A DNA stretch of 18,001 nt, taken from the NCBI GenBank assembly GCA_028717505.1, contig JAQUNQ010000009.1, forward strand, positions 1 through 18,001. The letters run 5' to 3'. The notes beneath the pieces were generated by a model, which was not told the origin of the DNA, ran no database searches, and was given only the letters and a program-made list of their open reading frames with translations. Shown in pieces: positions 7,847 through 15,122 of this stretch; position 1 is the stretch's first letter, and every line of letters starts with the position of its first letter. Source of the DNA: Candidatus Peribacteraceae bacterium (GTDB taxonomy: Bacteria > Patescibacteriota > Gracilibacteria > Peribacterales > Peribacteraceae). A program made the position numbers and the translations under genes.

Positions 7847-7874
7847 TTGTCAGGGAGTTTCCGTTGAGTATCAT
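7847..7874 (+). promoter_or_regulatory. Putative gap promoter
   Basis: TTGTCA (7847-7852, 5 of 6), a 16-bp spacer and TATCAT (7869-7874), ending 6 nt before ATG 7881. Leaderless transcription of gap, and probably gap-fbp, is predicted. Confidence 0.65.
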
Positions 7875-7880
7875 CAATCT

Positions 7881-8894
7881 ATGTTACGCATAGCCATTAA
7901 CGGATATGGACGCATCGGTCGGGTCGTTCACCGCCAACTGCTCACCCGCTATCCGAACGATGTTGAAGTGGTCGCGATTAACGCGTCCAGCGACGCCGCC
8001 ATGCGCCGTTATCTCCTCAAGTACGATACGCTGCACGGGCGCTTCGATCGCTCCGTGGAAGTGGCCGGCGAGAACCTCGTGATCGAGGGCAAACCCGTTT
8101 CCGTGGTGAAGGAGAAGGATCCTGCCAAGTGCCCCTGGAAGGACCTGAAGGTGGATGTGGTCATCGAGGCCACAGGCAAGTTCCGCACGAAGGAGAAGGC
8201 GCAGGCACACCTCACGGCAGGCGCCAGGGCCGTCATCATTACCGCCCCGCCGAAGGACGATACCCCCATGATCGTTCGCGGCGTGAACGATGCGATGCTG
8301 GAGAAATCTCTCCCCATTCTGAGCGCGGCCTCCTGCACCACGAACTGCATCGCACCCGTCATCGCTGTCCTGGACAGCTGGAAAGGGGTGCGGCGGGGAC
8401 TTCTCTGCACCACGCACTCCTACACGAGCTCTCAGAATCTTCTCGATAACTCCACCGACAGCTCCAAGCTGCGCATCGCGCGCGCGGCGGCCCTGAATAT
8501 CATCCCTTCCACGACGGGCGCCGCGAAGGCGGTCGGAAAGATCTTCACGCACCTCAAAGGCAAATTGGACGGCATGGCGCTTCGAATCCCCGTTCCCGAT
8601 GTCTCCGCGTCCTACCTGGTCCTGGAACTCAAGGAAGCCGTGACGATCGAAGAGGTCAACCAGCGTTTGCGTGCTGCAGCAGAGGGCGATCTGAAGGGGA
8701 TCCTGGCCGTGGAGGAGGGTCTGCTCGTCTCGTCCGATTACGTCACCGACCCGCACTCCTCGACTGTGGATCTGGATTCCACGAACGTCATCGAAGGCAC
8801 GATGGTGCAGATTCTCTCGTGGTACGACAACGAGTGGGGCTATGCCATGCGCGTGACGGAGATGGTGCAGCAGGTTGGTGCATTCCTCCGCTAG
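7881..8894 (+). CDS. gap: Glyceraldehyde-3-phosphate dehydrogenase, GapB-like
   Basis: GAPDH interconverts glyceraldehyde-3-phosphate and 1,3-bisphosphoglycerate. In this 337-residue enzyme the dinucleotide fold begins AINGYGRIGR (5-14), the active site is SCTTNC (151-156, nucleophile Cys152), the base is His179 in TTHSYT, and WYDNEWGY lies near the end. The cofactor loop reads INASSD (33-38): the Asp that normally binds the adenosine ribose of NAD is Ala35, as in B. subtilis GapB (INASY). The usual Leu-Pro at 187/188 is Asn-Ser here (LLDNSTDSS). Both changes fit NADP use and the gluconeogenic direction (inference). fbp follows after 19 bp. ATG 7881 was chosen over an upstream open frame by homology and the -10 box. 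Confidence 0.95.
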   Translation: MLRIAINGYGRIGRVVHRQLLTRYPNDVEVVAINASSDAAMRRYLLKYDTLHGRFDRSVEVAGENLVIEGKPVSVVKEKDPAKCPWKDLKVDVVIEATGKFRTKEKAQAHLTAGARAVIITAPPKDDTPMIVRGVNDAMLEKSLPILSAASCTTNCIAPVIAVLDSWKGVRRGLLCTTHSYTSSQNLLDNSTDSSKLRIARAAALNIIPSTTGAAKAVGKIFTHLKGKLDGMALRIPVPDVSASYLVLELKEAVTIEEVNQRLRAAAEGDLKGILAVEEGLLVSSDYVTDPHSSTVDLDSTNVIEGTMVQILSWYDNEWGYAMRVTEMVQQVGAFLR

Positions 8895-8913
8895 TCCTCT
8901 CCCCCCTCTCTCC

Positions 8914-9858
8914 ATGTCGACTTCCGGCGACGCTCCCGCGGAACGGCGGAGCCTCAACGCTCACCTCTACCACGTCTCGCAGGCGCCTGATCAGTTGCGT
9001 CACCTCATTCTCGATATTGCCCGCTCCACGAAGTACATCAGCTATGCCATCCAGACGACGGAGGCGGGGCTCGCCGGCACGGCGAATCAATTTGGAGAGC
9101 AGCAGCTGAAGCTCGATGTCCTCTCGGATCAGATCATTCAGGAGCACCTCGTGGAGAGCAGGCTCGTCGCAAGTTTCGCGTGTGAGGAGCAGCCGGAGGT
9201 GGTGGAGATCGATCCGAAGGCGCCCTTCTCCGTCGTGTTCGATCCGCTCGATGGTTCCTCCCTCGTGGACGTGAATTTCTCCATTGGTTCCATCTTCGGC
9301 ATCTACGCCGGCAAGGACATCCTCGGACGCAAGCCCCGCGAGCAGGTCGCCGCGCTCTACGTGCTCTATGGCCCGCGCACGGTCCTCGTCTACACGACCG
9401 GCAAGGGAGTGCATGAGTTCCTCCTCAATGACGTGGGGGAATTCATCCTCCTCCGCGAGTATCTGGGCATCGCCGATGAGGCGAAGAACTTCAGCCCGGG
9501 CAATCTCCGGGGTGTGGAGGACGGCAACTATCGCGTCGTTCTCGAATCGTGGCTCAAACAGCAGAGCACTCTCCGCTACTCGGGTTGTCTCGTGGCGGAT
9601 GTGCATCACATCATCAGCAAGGGGCAGGGCATCTTCACCTTCCCCCGAAGCAAGAAGTATCCGCAGGGGAAGCTTCGTCTCGCCTTCGAGTGTGGTCCGT
9701 TTGCCCTGCTGGCAGAACAGGCCGGAGGGAGTGCCTCCGATGGGAAGTGTCTCGTCCTCGACCTTCCGATCAAAACGGTCGATCAGCGTTGCCCGTTCAT
9801 CATTGGATCGAAGAAGGAGGTGGCACGGGTGACGCAGCTCCTGCAGGAGCCGGCGTAG
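8914..9858 (+). CDS. fbp: Class I fructose-1,6-bisphosphatase
   Basis: The enzyme removes the 1-phosphate of fructose-1,6-bisphosphate, the committed step of gluconeogenesis. The product has 314 residues. Seen: NQFGEQQLKLDVLSDQ (58-73), the metal ligands Glu91/92 in ACEEQPEV, the hallmark FDPLDGSSLVDVNFSIGSIFG (109-129), RYSGCLVADVHHII (221-234), KYPQGKLRLAFECGPFALLAEQAGG (248-272) and a normal C-terminus. The catalytic set of the class I family is complete. ATG 8914 follows a pure pyrimidine run and lies 19 bp after gap; an in-frame GTG at 8875 inside gap would add 13 residues and is less likely. Co-transcription with gap is expected. Its last 59 bp overlap a convergent ORF. Confidence 0.96.
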   Translation: MSTSGDAPAERRSLNAHLYHVSQAPDQLRHLILDIARSTKYISYAIQTTEAGLAGTANQFGEQQLKLDVLSDQIIQEHLVESRLVASFACEEQPEVVEIDPKAPFSVVFDPLDGSSLVDVNFSIGSIFGIYAGKDILGRKPREQVAALYVLYGPRTVLVYTTGKGVHEFLLNDVGEFILLREYLGIADEAKNFSPGNLRGVEDGNYRVVLESWLKQQSTLRYSGCLVADVHHIISKGQGIFTFPRSKKYPQGKLRLAFECGPFALLAEQAGGSASDGKCLVLDLPIKTVDQRCPFIIGSKKEVARVTQLLQEPA

Positions 9859-10162
9859 ACGTATCCCAGTAGGGCTCCTTCTGCGCCTTGGCGAGCGCTT
9901 CCTCGAGGGGAAGAGAACGCTCCGCTTCCTTCTCTTTCCCTTCCAAGTGGAAGAGCTTCTTCATGGAACGGTAGCTTCCCCACGGGAAGTAACGCTTCCT
10001 CCGGTGTCGCTTCTCCTCCCCTTCCCCCTCCTCCTCTCTCTCCTTCGAAGGTCGCGGGAGTGGCTTGGGTGTGCCGTTCTTCGACCACTGCACGAGCCCC
10101 ACGACCGTGCGGGTGTCCGGGTCGACGTACACGAAGTCATCGTCCTTGTAAGTTCCGTCCAT
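9800..10162 (-). CDS. Hypothetical charged protein
   Basis: The product has 120 residues and I do not recognise the family. The N-terminus (MDGTYKDDDFVYVDPDTRTV…GLVQWSKNG) reads like a small beta domain. The rest is low-complexity and charged (KEREEEGEGEEKRHRRKRY, then GKEKEAERSLPLEEALAKAQ), ending in a Pro/Ala/Ser tail. The start is supported by TAGAAT at 10177-10172 on this strand, ending 9 nt before ATG, the same layout as neighbouring real genes. The 3' end overlaps the end of fbp by 59 bp in antiparallel orientation, so the tail may be poorly constrained. It follows the membrane-protein gene after 43 bp and may share its transcript. Confidence 0.55.
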   Translation of the reverse strand: MDGTYKDDDFVYVDPDTRTVVGLVQWSKNGTPKPLPRPSKEREEEGEGEEKRHRRKRYFPWGSYRSMKKLFHLEGKEKEAERSLPLEEALAKAQKEPYWDTSTPAPAGAASPVPPPSSIQ

Positions 10163-10171
10163 AGCGGGAGC

Positions 10172-10177
10172 ATTCTA
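10172..10177 (-). promoter_or_regulatory. -10 box of the 120-residue ORF
   Basis: On the minus strand TAGAAT (5 of 6) ends 9 nt before ATG 10162. The -35 region is weak (GTGCGG). Confidence 0.45.
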
Positions 10178-10205
10178 TCCCTGTTTCCCCTCTGCCGCAC
10201 GCAGA

Positions 10206-10799
10206 TCAGGGATAGAGGCGATGCTCCTCCGGCTCGAGCGGGGGCGGAGGAGGCGGGGGCGGGGGCGCTTCAAAAGACTCCGCTGCTTCTTTCTCCTTCT
10301 TCGGCGGGGTCACCTCTTCATCCGGATGGTGGAAGATTTCCTGTACCTGGTTGCGGCGCTGTTCCTGGAAACGCAGGAAGGCATAGAGGAGTGTAATGAG
10401 ACTCCCGATGAGTGAGACGTAGATGCCGAAGCGCACCTCCATCCGCGAGAATTCGAAGGTGACTTTCGTGAGAACCGAAAGGGCCGCGAGGATGAGGATG
10501 ACCGCCGCCCCCGCGAGGCAGAGCCGCGCCACTTCACGGTGGCGCTTACGGAGCAGGATAGGCCCCCCTGTGAGCGGCACGATCGTGATGAGGAGGAGGG
10601 CAAGGAGGAGGAGGAACACGACAATCCCAATGAAGGAGGTATAGAACCCGAACCCCGAGTAGGAGGTATTGAGACCACCGAGCCTCTCCCCTCCGATCCA
10701 CGGCAGGAAGACACCCACGAGGCCGATGAGGGCGCCTACGTTGAGGATTTTCTCCTCCAGCTCCAAGCCGATGATTTTTCGGAGGAAATTGGATGCCAT
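10206..10799 (-). CDS. Four-helix membrane protein with polyproline tail
   Basis: The product has 197 residues, family not recognised. Four hydrophobic segments are visible at about 19-38 (LNVGALIGLVGVFLPWIGG), 53-75, 92-111 and 124-142. A cytoplasm-type tail follows (FQEQRRNQVQEIFHHPDEE, then KKEKEAAE) containing nine consecutive prolines (residues 179-187) before LEPEEHRLYP. The first helix pair with FLPWIGG and a short loop is reminiscent of small uncharacterised membrane proteins. The open frame extends to 11132, but ATG 10799 is chosen because hydrophobic coding begins there and TATCCT ends 9 nt before it. It is divergent from the glycosyltransferase gene, with only 49 bp between starts. 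Confidence 0.7.
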   Translation of the reverse strand: MASNFLRKIIGLELEEKILNVGALIGLVGVFLPWIGGERLGGLNTSYSGFGFYTSFIGIVVFLLLLALLLITIVPLTGGPILLRKRHREVARLCLAGAAVILILAALSVLTKVTFEFSRMEVRFGIYVSLIGSLITLLYAFLRFQEQRRNQVQEIFHHPDEEVTPPKKEKEAAESFEAPPPPPPPPPLEPEEHRLYP

Positions 10800-10808
10800 C
10801 GAGGGGAG

Positions 10809-10841
10809 AGGATAGCACCGGAAGCAGATCATCACTAGACT
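10809..10841. promoter_or_regulatory. Back-to-back divergent promoters
   Basis: In the 49-bp gap between divergent starts, TATCCT on the minus strand (10814-10809) ends 9 nt before ATG 10799, and TAGACT on the plus strand (10836-10841) ends 7 nt before GTG 10849. The two -10 boxes are about 21 bp apart, so the -35 position of each overlaps the -10 of the other. Neither has a good -35 sequence. Confidence 0.5.
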
Positions 10842-10848
10842 GGAAGGC

Positions 10849-11913
10849 GTGCGTCGCATCGCGATTGATGTTCGTGCCGCGCTTGCTCCGGAACCTGCCG
10901 GAAAGGGCCAGTGGGTGCGCGGATTCGTGTCCGAGCTCGTTCGTCGCGATTGCCCGCTCCTCCTTCTCAGCCACGGGCCCGCTCTCCCGGAAGCGTGGGA
11001 GCGACCGCACGTCCGGTGCTGGGCGGCACCCGGCGGGACGCTCTGGCATGTGCGCGCAGCGCAACACCTGCGGGACGAGTCCCCTCCCCCCCTCTCCTTC
11101 AGTCCCCTGAGTTTCATCGTCCCTGCGCTCATCGGGAAGACGGTCCCCTCCGTTCCCCTCGTTCACGATCTCATTGCCTTCCGCGGGGAGCCCCATGACC
11201 GCAAGGCGACGCTCGTGGAGCGCCTCACCTTGGGACGGGCTCTCCGACAGGCGCGCCATGTGTGCGCGATCAGTGCATCCACGAAGAAAGATCTCCTCGT
11301 GCGGTTCCCGTTTCTCCGGCAGGAGGAGATCTCCGTCCTCTTTGCTGGCCCGCTCCGGCAGGAACCTCCGTCCGCTCGGGCGGATGAGAAGGTCATTCTC
11401 TCCGTCGGGACGCTCTGCCCGCGCAAGAATCAGCTGCGCCTCATCCGTGCCTACGCCCTCCTTCCCGAGGATCTACGACGGACATATACGCTGGTCCTTG
11501 CGGGCGGGCGTGGCTGGCAGGATGAGGCAATCGTGCATGCCGCCCGCTCGACGCCGGGCGTCCAATGGCGCGGCTACGTCCCGGACAGCGAATACGAACG
11601 GCTCCTCACGCATGCGACCCTCCTTGCTTTCCCCTCCTTGTATGAGGGATTCGGCATGCCGGTCCTCGATGCACTCCAGCGGGGCCTCCCGGTCCTCACC
11701 TCCCGGCGCGGCAGCCTCGGTGAGGTCGCGGGGCAGGCGGCGGTATATGTCGAACCTGAGGACGAGCGCTCTCTTGCGGCAGGTCTGGAGAAGCTCCTGC
11801 GCGATCGAATGCTCCGCGAGCGCCTGCGCTCGGCGGGCCCCCTTCAGGCGGCGCAATTCTCCTGGAAGAAAACCGTCAATCTCTTCCTCGCAGCCGTGCA
11901 GCCGCTGCTCTGA
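10849..11913 (+). CDS. GT-B glycosyltransferase, GT4-like
   Basis: This 354-residue protein has the two-domain GT-B layout. The N-terminal part begins RRIAIDVRAAL and carries VPSVPLVHDLIAF (family 'HD' motif) and CAISASTKKDLL (~143-154). The C-terminal donor-binding domain has VILSVGTLCPRKNQLRLIRAY (~182-202), LVLAGGRGW, VQWRGYVPDSEYERLL and the signature FPSLYEGFGMPVLDAL (E-x7-E-like, ~261-276). It probably adds a sugar from a nucleotide-sugar donor to a surface glycan or lipid carrier; the exact substrate cannot be read. GTG 10849 is placed by the TAGACT box 7 nt upstream. nadK follows 17 bp later with its own -10 box. Confidence 0.88.
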   Translation: MRRIAIDVRAALAPEPAGKGQWVRGFVSELVRRDCPLLLLSHGPALPEAWERPHVRCWAAPGGTLWHVRAAQHLRDESPPPLSFSPLSFIVPALIGKTVPSVPLVHDLIAFRGEPHDRKATLVERLTLGRALRQARHVCAISASTKKDLLVRFPFLRQEEISVLFAGPLRQEPPSARADEKVILSVGTLCPRKNQLRLIRAYALLPEDLRRTYTLVLAGGRGWQDEAIVHAARSTPGVQWRGYVPDSEYERLLTHATLLAFPSLYEGFGMPVLDALQRGLPVLTSRRGSLGEVAGQAAVYVEPEDERSLAAGLEKLLRDRMLRERLRSAGPLQAAQFSWKKTVNLFLAAVQPLL

Positions 11914-11918
11914 AGCGG

Positions 11919-11924
11919 TAGACT
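11919..11924 (+). promoter_or_regulatory. -10 box of nadK
   Basis: TAGACT lies 6 nt before GTG 11931, squeezed between the preceding stop codon (11913) and the start. No convincing -35. Leaderless transcription from a GTG is predicted. Confidence 0.5.
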
Positions 11925-11930
11925 GGGCCC

Positions 11931-12812
11931 GTGGGCCGCTACCAGCGCATCGGCATCACGGTGAAGTCCGCCTTCGACCGGAAGGACGAAGCCGTGGCCC
12001 GCGTTGTGCAGATCCTTAAAAAGGAGAAGTGTTCCCTCTTCGTCGATGCGCAGAGACTGAAGGAGCTCGGTTGCACCCGGGGATGCGCCCCGATTGATGG
12101 AAAGCAGAAGCTGGATCTCCTCGTCGTGATTGGGGGGGACGGGACGGTGCTCCGCGCCATCCGCGAGCTCAAGAATTTCTCCACGCCGATCCTGAGCGTC
12201 AATCGCGGCACGGTCGGTTTCCTCGCGGAGATCGAGCTGAAGGAAGCGGCCGCCGTTCTCCCCGAGCTCCTGCGGGGACAGGGCATCGTGGATGAGCGGA
12301 GCCTCCTCCGGGTGGAAGCCGTGCGGCGCCGCAAGACGATCTTCACCGGTCTCGCCCTCAATGAAGCAGTGATCGCCCAGGGGACCATCGCCCGCCTCAT
12401 CGACCTCAAGACGACGATCAACGGAGAGGATCTGACGACGTACCGGGCGGACGGTCTCATCATCGCGACCCCCACCGGCTCCACGGCCTACTCCCTCGCA
12501 GCGGGCGGCCCCATCGTCCATCCCGCCTTCGGCCCCGCCATGATCCTCACGCCGGTCAATCCCTACAGCTTCTCCCAGAAGCCCATTGTCCTCCGCGGAG
12601 ACAGCAACGTGGCAGTGACCGTTCACATGAAGGTCCGCAAATTCACGGATATCGAGGTGAGCCTCACCCTCGACGGGCAGGTCTACATGCCGCTCGAAGA
12701 GGGGGACCTCATTCGCATCACCATTGCGGACAAGACGATGAAGTTCCTCCGTCGCCGCCATGACACATTCCTCTCTACGCTCCGCAAGAAATTGAAGTGG
12801 GGTGAACGATAG
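11931..12812 (+). CDS. nadK: NAD kinase
   Basis: NAD kinase phosphorylates NAD to NADP, the only route to NADP in most bacteria. Over 293 residues the family motifs are present in order: VVIGGDGTVLRA (65-76), SVNRGTVGFLAE (89-100), LNEAVI (143-148) and ADGLIIATPTGSTAYSLAAGG (173-193), then LTLDGQ near the end. The start is GTG 11931 (VGRYQRIGITVK), fixed by the -10 box. It ends 51 bp from the convergent purA stop, with a stem-loop between. Its product would feed the NADP-type GAPDH proposed here. Confidence 0.96.
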   Translation: MGRYQRIGITVKSAFDRKDEAVARVVQILKKEKCSLFVDAQRLKELGCTRGCAPIDGKQKLDLLVVIGGDGTVLRAIRELKNFSTPILSVNRGTVGFLAEIELKEAAAVLPELLRGQGIVDERSLLRVEAVRRRKTIFTGLALNEAVIAQGTIARLIDLKTTINGEDLTTYRADGLIIATPTGSTAYSLAAGGPIVHPAFGPAMILTPVNPYSFSQKPIVLRGDSNVAVTVHMKVRKFTDIEVSLTLDGQVYMPLEEGDLIRITIADKTMKFLRRRHDTFLSTLRKKLKWGER

Positions 12813-12816
12813 GCAT

Positions 12817-12849
12817 CATGGAAGGCAAACCTGCGTTTTTCCTTCCATG
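12817..12849. terminator. Stem-loop between convergent nadK and purA
   Basis: CATGGAAGG (12817-12825) is perfectly complementary to CCTTCCATG (12841-12849), and the loop holds a nested AAAC-CTGC-GTTT hairpin (12827-12838). It lies just after the nadK stop and before the purA stop. There is no clear T tract after it on either strand, but the position suits a bidirectional terminator or 3'-end stabiliser. Confidence 0.55.
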
Positions 12850-12863
12850 GGCCATCCCTTATT

Positions 12864-14105
12864 TCATCCTCTGATGATCATGGCTCCGCGCTCTTGGCCG
12901 GTTCCAATGAGGGAGACGGGGACGCCCGTGTGCTTCTCGATGAAGGAGAGGTAGTGCTGCGCGGCACGAGGGAGCTTCTCGAAGGAGGTGATGCCCTCCG
13001 TCGACTGCTTCCATCCCGGGAGCTTCTCCTCCTTCAACCGCCCCTCCGGCGTGACGCCGATCCCCACCGGAATCGTCTCTTCCTCATCGAGGACATCGAG
13101 CTTCGTGATGTTCCAGTGCGTGTAACCGTTGATCTGCGCGGCGCGCTGCAGATCCGGCAGATGCAGCCAGCCGCAGCGGCGCGGACGGCCCGTGGTGGCC
13201 CCATACTCCCCTCCCCTCTCGCGCAGGCGGTCCCCTGTGGGTCCCTGCACCTCCGTGAGGAACTCCCCTTCTCCTACGCGCGTGCAGTAGGCCTTGGCCA
13301 CGCCGATGCACGAGGTGAGACAGCGTGGAGGAAGCCCGAGACCTTGGAGAGCCCCTGCTGCCGTCGTGGAGCTGCTCGTGACGAAGGGGTAGGTACCGTG
13401 ATCAAGGTCGAGGAGCGTTGCCTGCGCCCCTTCGATGAGGAGCATCTTCCCCTCACCGAGGAGCCGATGGAGAAGGCCGACGGTATCCACGACGCGCCCT
13501 GCGAGGAGTGCGCGCGCCTCGGAGAGATGCTGAAGTTCCTCGGCCTGTTTCACCTCCACGCCGTACATGCGCTTCACCATGTCGGCACGCAGGGAGAGCT
13601 CGGCAGTGAGATCACCCGCAAGGCTCCCCATGCGGATCCCCAGACGCGCTGCCTTGTCCATGTAGGCCGGCCCGATCCCGCGGCGCGTGGTGCCGATCCC
13701 CTTCCCCCGCTTCGCCGCACGCTGCTCCTCCAGCATGCCATCGATCGCTTTGTGGAACTCGAAGAGGATGTGGGCCTCTTCGGAAATGAAGAGGCGCGGG
13801 AGGACGTCGATGCCTGCCTCCCGAAGTGTGCGGATTTCCTCGAGGAGCGTGGGGAGGTGGAGGACGAGTCCGCCGCCGATGACGACCGTGGCATGCGGAT
13901 GGAGCGCCCCGGAGGGAAGCAAATGAAAGACATGCTTCTTCCCGTTCACCACGATGGTGTGGCCGGCATTGGCCCCGCCGCAGGCGCGCGCCACCACGTC
14001 GAAGTGCTCCGCGAGGAGATCGATCACCTTCCCCTTCCCCTCGTCCCCCCACTGCGCGCCGATGATCGCGCATACGGGACCGAGGGAGGACAGGAGTTTC
14101 TGCAC
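12864..14105 (-). CDS. purA: Adenylosuccinate synthetase
   Basis: PurA couples GTP hydrolysis to condense IMP with aspartate, the first step from IMP to AMP. In this 413-residue protein: GAQWGDEGKGK (16-26, catalytic Asp21), NAGHT (46-50, His49), GIGTTRRGIGPAY, EGAQATLLDLDHGTYPFVTSS, GEYGATTGRPRRCGW and the C-terminal ITKLDVLD and GTGQERGAMI. It is slightly shorter than E. coli PurA (432). Small departures include GTTRRG for GTTGRG and EGAQAT for EGAQGT; the key catalytic residues remain. It starts with GTG 14105. It is the last gene of a minus-strand run (glycosyltransferase, prmC, small ORF, purA). Confidence 0.96.
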   Translation of the reverse strand: MQKLLSSLGPVCAIIGAQWGDEGKGKVIDLLAEHFDVVARACGGANAGHTIVVNGKKHVFHLLPSGALHPHATVVIGGGLVLHLPTLLEEIRTLREAGIDVLPRLFISEEAHILFEFHKAIDGMLEEQRAAKRGKGIGTTRRGIGPAYMDKAARLGIRMGSLAGDLTAELSLRADMVKRMYGVEVKQAEELQHLSEARALLAGRVVDTVGLLHRLLGEGKMLLIEGAQATLLDLDHGTYPFVTSSSTTAAGALQGLGLPPRCLTSCIGVAKAYCTRVGEGEFLTEVQGPTGDRLRERGGEYGATTGRPRRCGWLHLPDLQRAAQINGYTHWNITKLDVLDEEETIPVGIGVTPEGRLKEEKLPGWKQSTEGITSFEKLPRAAQHYLSFIEKHTGVPVSLIGTGQERGAMIIRG

Positions 14106-14111
14106 GAGGAC

Positions 14112-14119
14112 ACAGTATC
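14112..14119 (-). promoter_or_regulatory. Possible -10 region of purA
   Basis: On the minus strand GATACTGT (14119-14112) contains GATACT, 8 nt before GTG 14105, and TACTGT, 6 nt before it. The spacing matches other genes here, but the hexamers are weak and overlap the end of the small upstream ORF. Confidence 0.35.
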
Positions 14120-14300
14120 AACCTTCTCTCCCCTTGAGAAGACGGTTCCGCTCCGGTCCGCATTCCTCGAGGAGAGCGCGGAGGCACCGAATGGCCGGAT
14201 CATCCGCTGCCTGCGGATCCTCGAGAATCTGCTGCGGGTCGAACAGTTCTTCCTTTGCTACTACCTTCCTTACCGTTGGCGGAAGCTCTTCCACTGACAT
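14118..14300 (-). CDS. Small hypothetical protein between prmC and purA
   Basis: This is a 60-residue ORF from ATG 14300 (MSVEELPPTVRKVVAKEELF…ECGPERNRLLKGREG), acidic then basic, probably helical, with no membrane segment. A TTG at 14330, directly after the prmC stop, would add ten residues. It fills most of a 225-bp gap between two same-strand genes, and GGAG lies very close before ATG. I do not recognise it. It could be a real tiny gene or a chance frame in GC-rich DNA; the amino-acid mix looks protein-like but the evidence is thin. Confidence 0.4.
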   Translation of the reverse strand: MSVEELPPTVRKVVAKEELFDPQQILEDPQAADDPAIRCLRALLEECGPERNRLLKGREG

Positions 14301-14330
14301 GTCTCCATGTTGCACCGCTCTCCCGCGCAA

Positions 14331-15122
14331 TCAAGTCAGGATCGCACTTTGGTCACTCTGGCACTCCACCACCACACCGGCGCAGAAGGGGTGGGCTTTC
14401 GCCTGTCGCCAGAGCTCCCGCAGGACGTCCCCACCGTCTGCGCCAGCGAAGAGCGCCTCCTTGGGTTCGAAGTCCACGACATCGTGCGGGAGTGCCGTCC
14501 CGGCGGGAATGTACGGAGGATTGGAGACGAGGAGGAACGGCTCCCGGAGATCCTGTACCGGCTGGAGGTAGGTGCCGGCGCAGAACGTGATCCTCTTCTC
14601 CATGCCATGCCGGCGCGCATTCTCACGGGCAACAGCGAGGGCTTCCTCGTTGACGTCCGTCGCCATCACGCGGAGAGCGGGGCGCTCGAGTGCGATGGTC
14701 ACGGCGATGCAGCCGCTCCCCGTCCCCAGATCCACGATGGTGTGCATCCTTTCCATTGCACGGAGCGTGCGCGTCACCACGACGATCTGATTGTCCACTT
14801 CCCGTTCGCCCTGTGCCGGCGCGCGCAGGAAATCCAAAGCCGCCTCCACGAGCCCCTCGGTTGCGGGGCGTGGAATGAGCACGGCAGGGGTGACCACGAA
14901 GGTCCTGCCGTAGAACTCCTGCCTGCCCGTGATGTAGGCAATGGGCTCCCTGCTGCTGCGGCGCGCGAGGAAATGCTGGATATTCCGCTCCTCCTCTGTG
15001 GTCAGCTGCTCCCTCCCGTGGGCGAGGAGCCACGTCCTCTCTTTGTCGAGGCAATGCGCAACGAGGACTTCCGCCTCCGTGCGCGGCAGGGGGCAGCCGC
15101 GGATCAGCAGGTCGATGGTCAT
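14331..15122 (-). CDS. prmC: Release-factor glutamine methyltransferase PrmC
   Basis: PrmC (HemK) methylates the glutamine of the GGQ motif of release factors RF1/RF2. The 263-residue product has a helical N-terminal domain (MTIDLLIRGCPLPRTEAEVL), the SAM-binding motif I VDLGTGSGCIAVTIALE (130-146), the acidic end of strand 2 (MATDVNEEAL) and the catalytic VSNPPYIP (199-206). Oddities: the common 'IPRPETE' motif reads IPRPATE (83-89), and there is an insert of about 20 residues at ~101-125 before motif I. ATG 15122 overlaps the TGA of the upstream glycosyltransferase by 4 nt (ATGA), so they are translationally coupled. Confidence 0.93.
   Translation of the reverse strand: MTIDLLIRGCPLPRTEAEVLVAHCLDKERTWLLAHGREQLTTEEERNIQHFLARRSSREPIAYITGRQEFYGRTFVVTPAVLIPRPATEGLVEAALDFLRAPAQGEREVDNQIVVVTRTLRAMERMHTIVDLGTGSGCIAVTIALERPALRVMATDVNEEALAVARENARRHGMEKRITFCAGTYLQPVQDLREPFLLVSNPPYIPAGTALPHDVVDFEPKEALFAGADGGDVLRELWRQAKAHPFCAGVVVECQSDQSAILT

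Noticed and set aside
12894..14297. 467-codon plus-strand ORF opposite purA
   Set aside because: Antisense shadow of purA, which has full family motifs.
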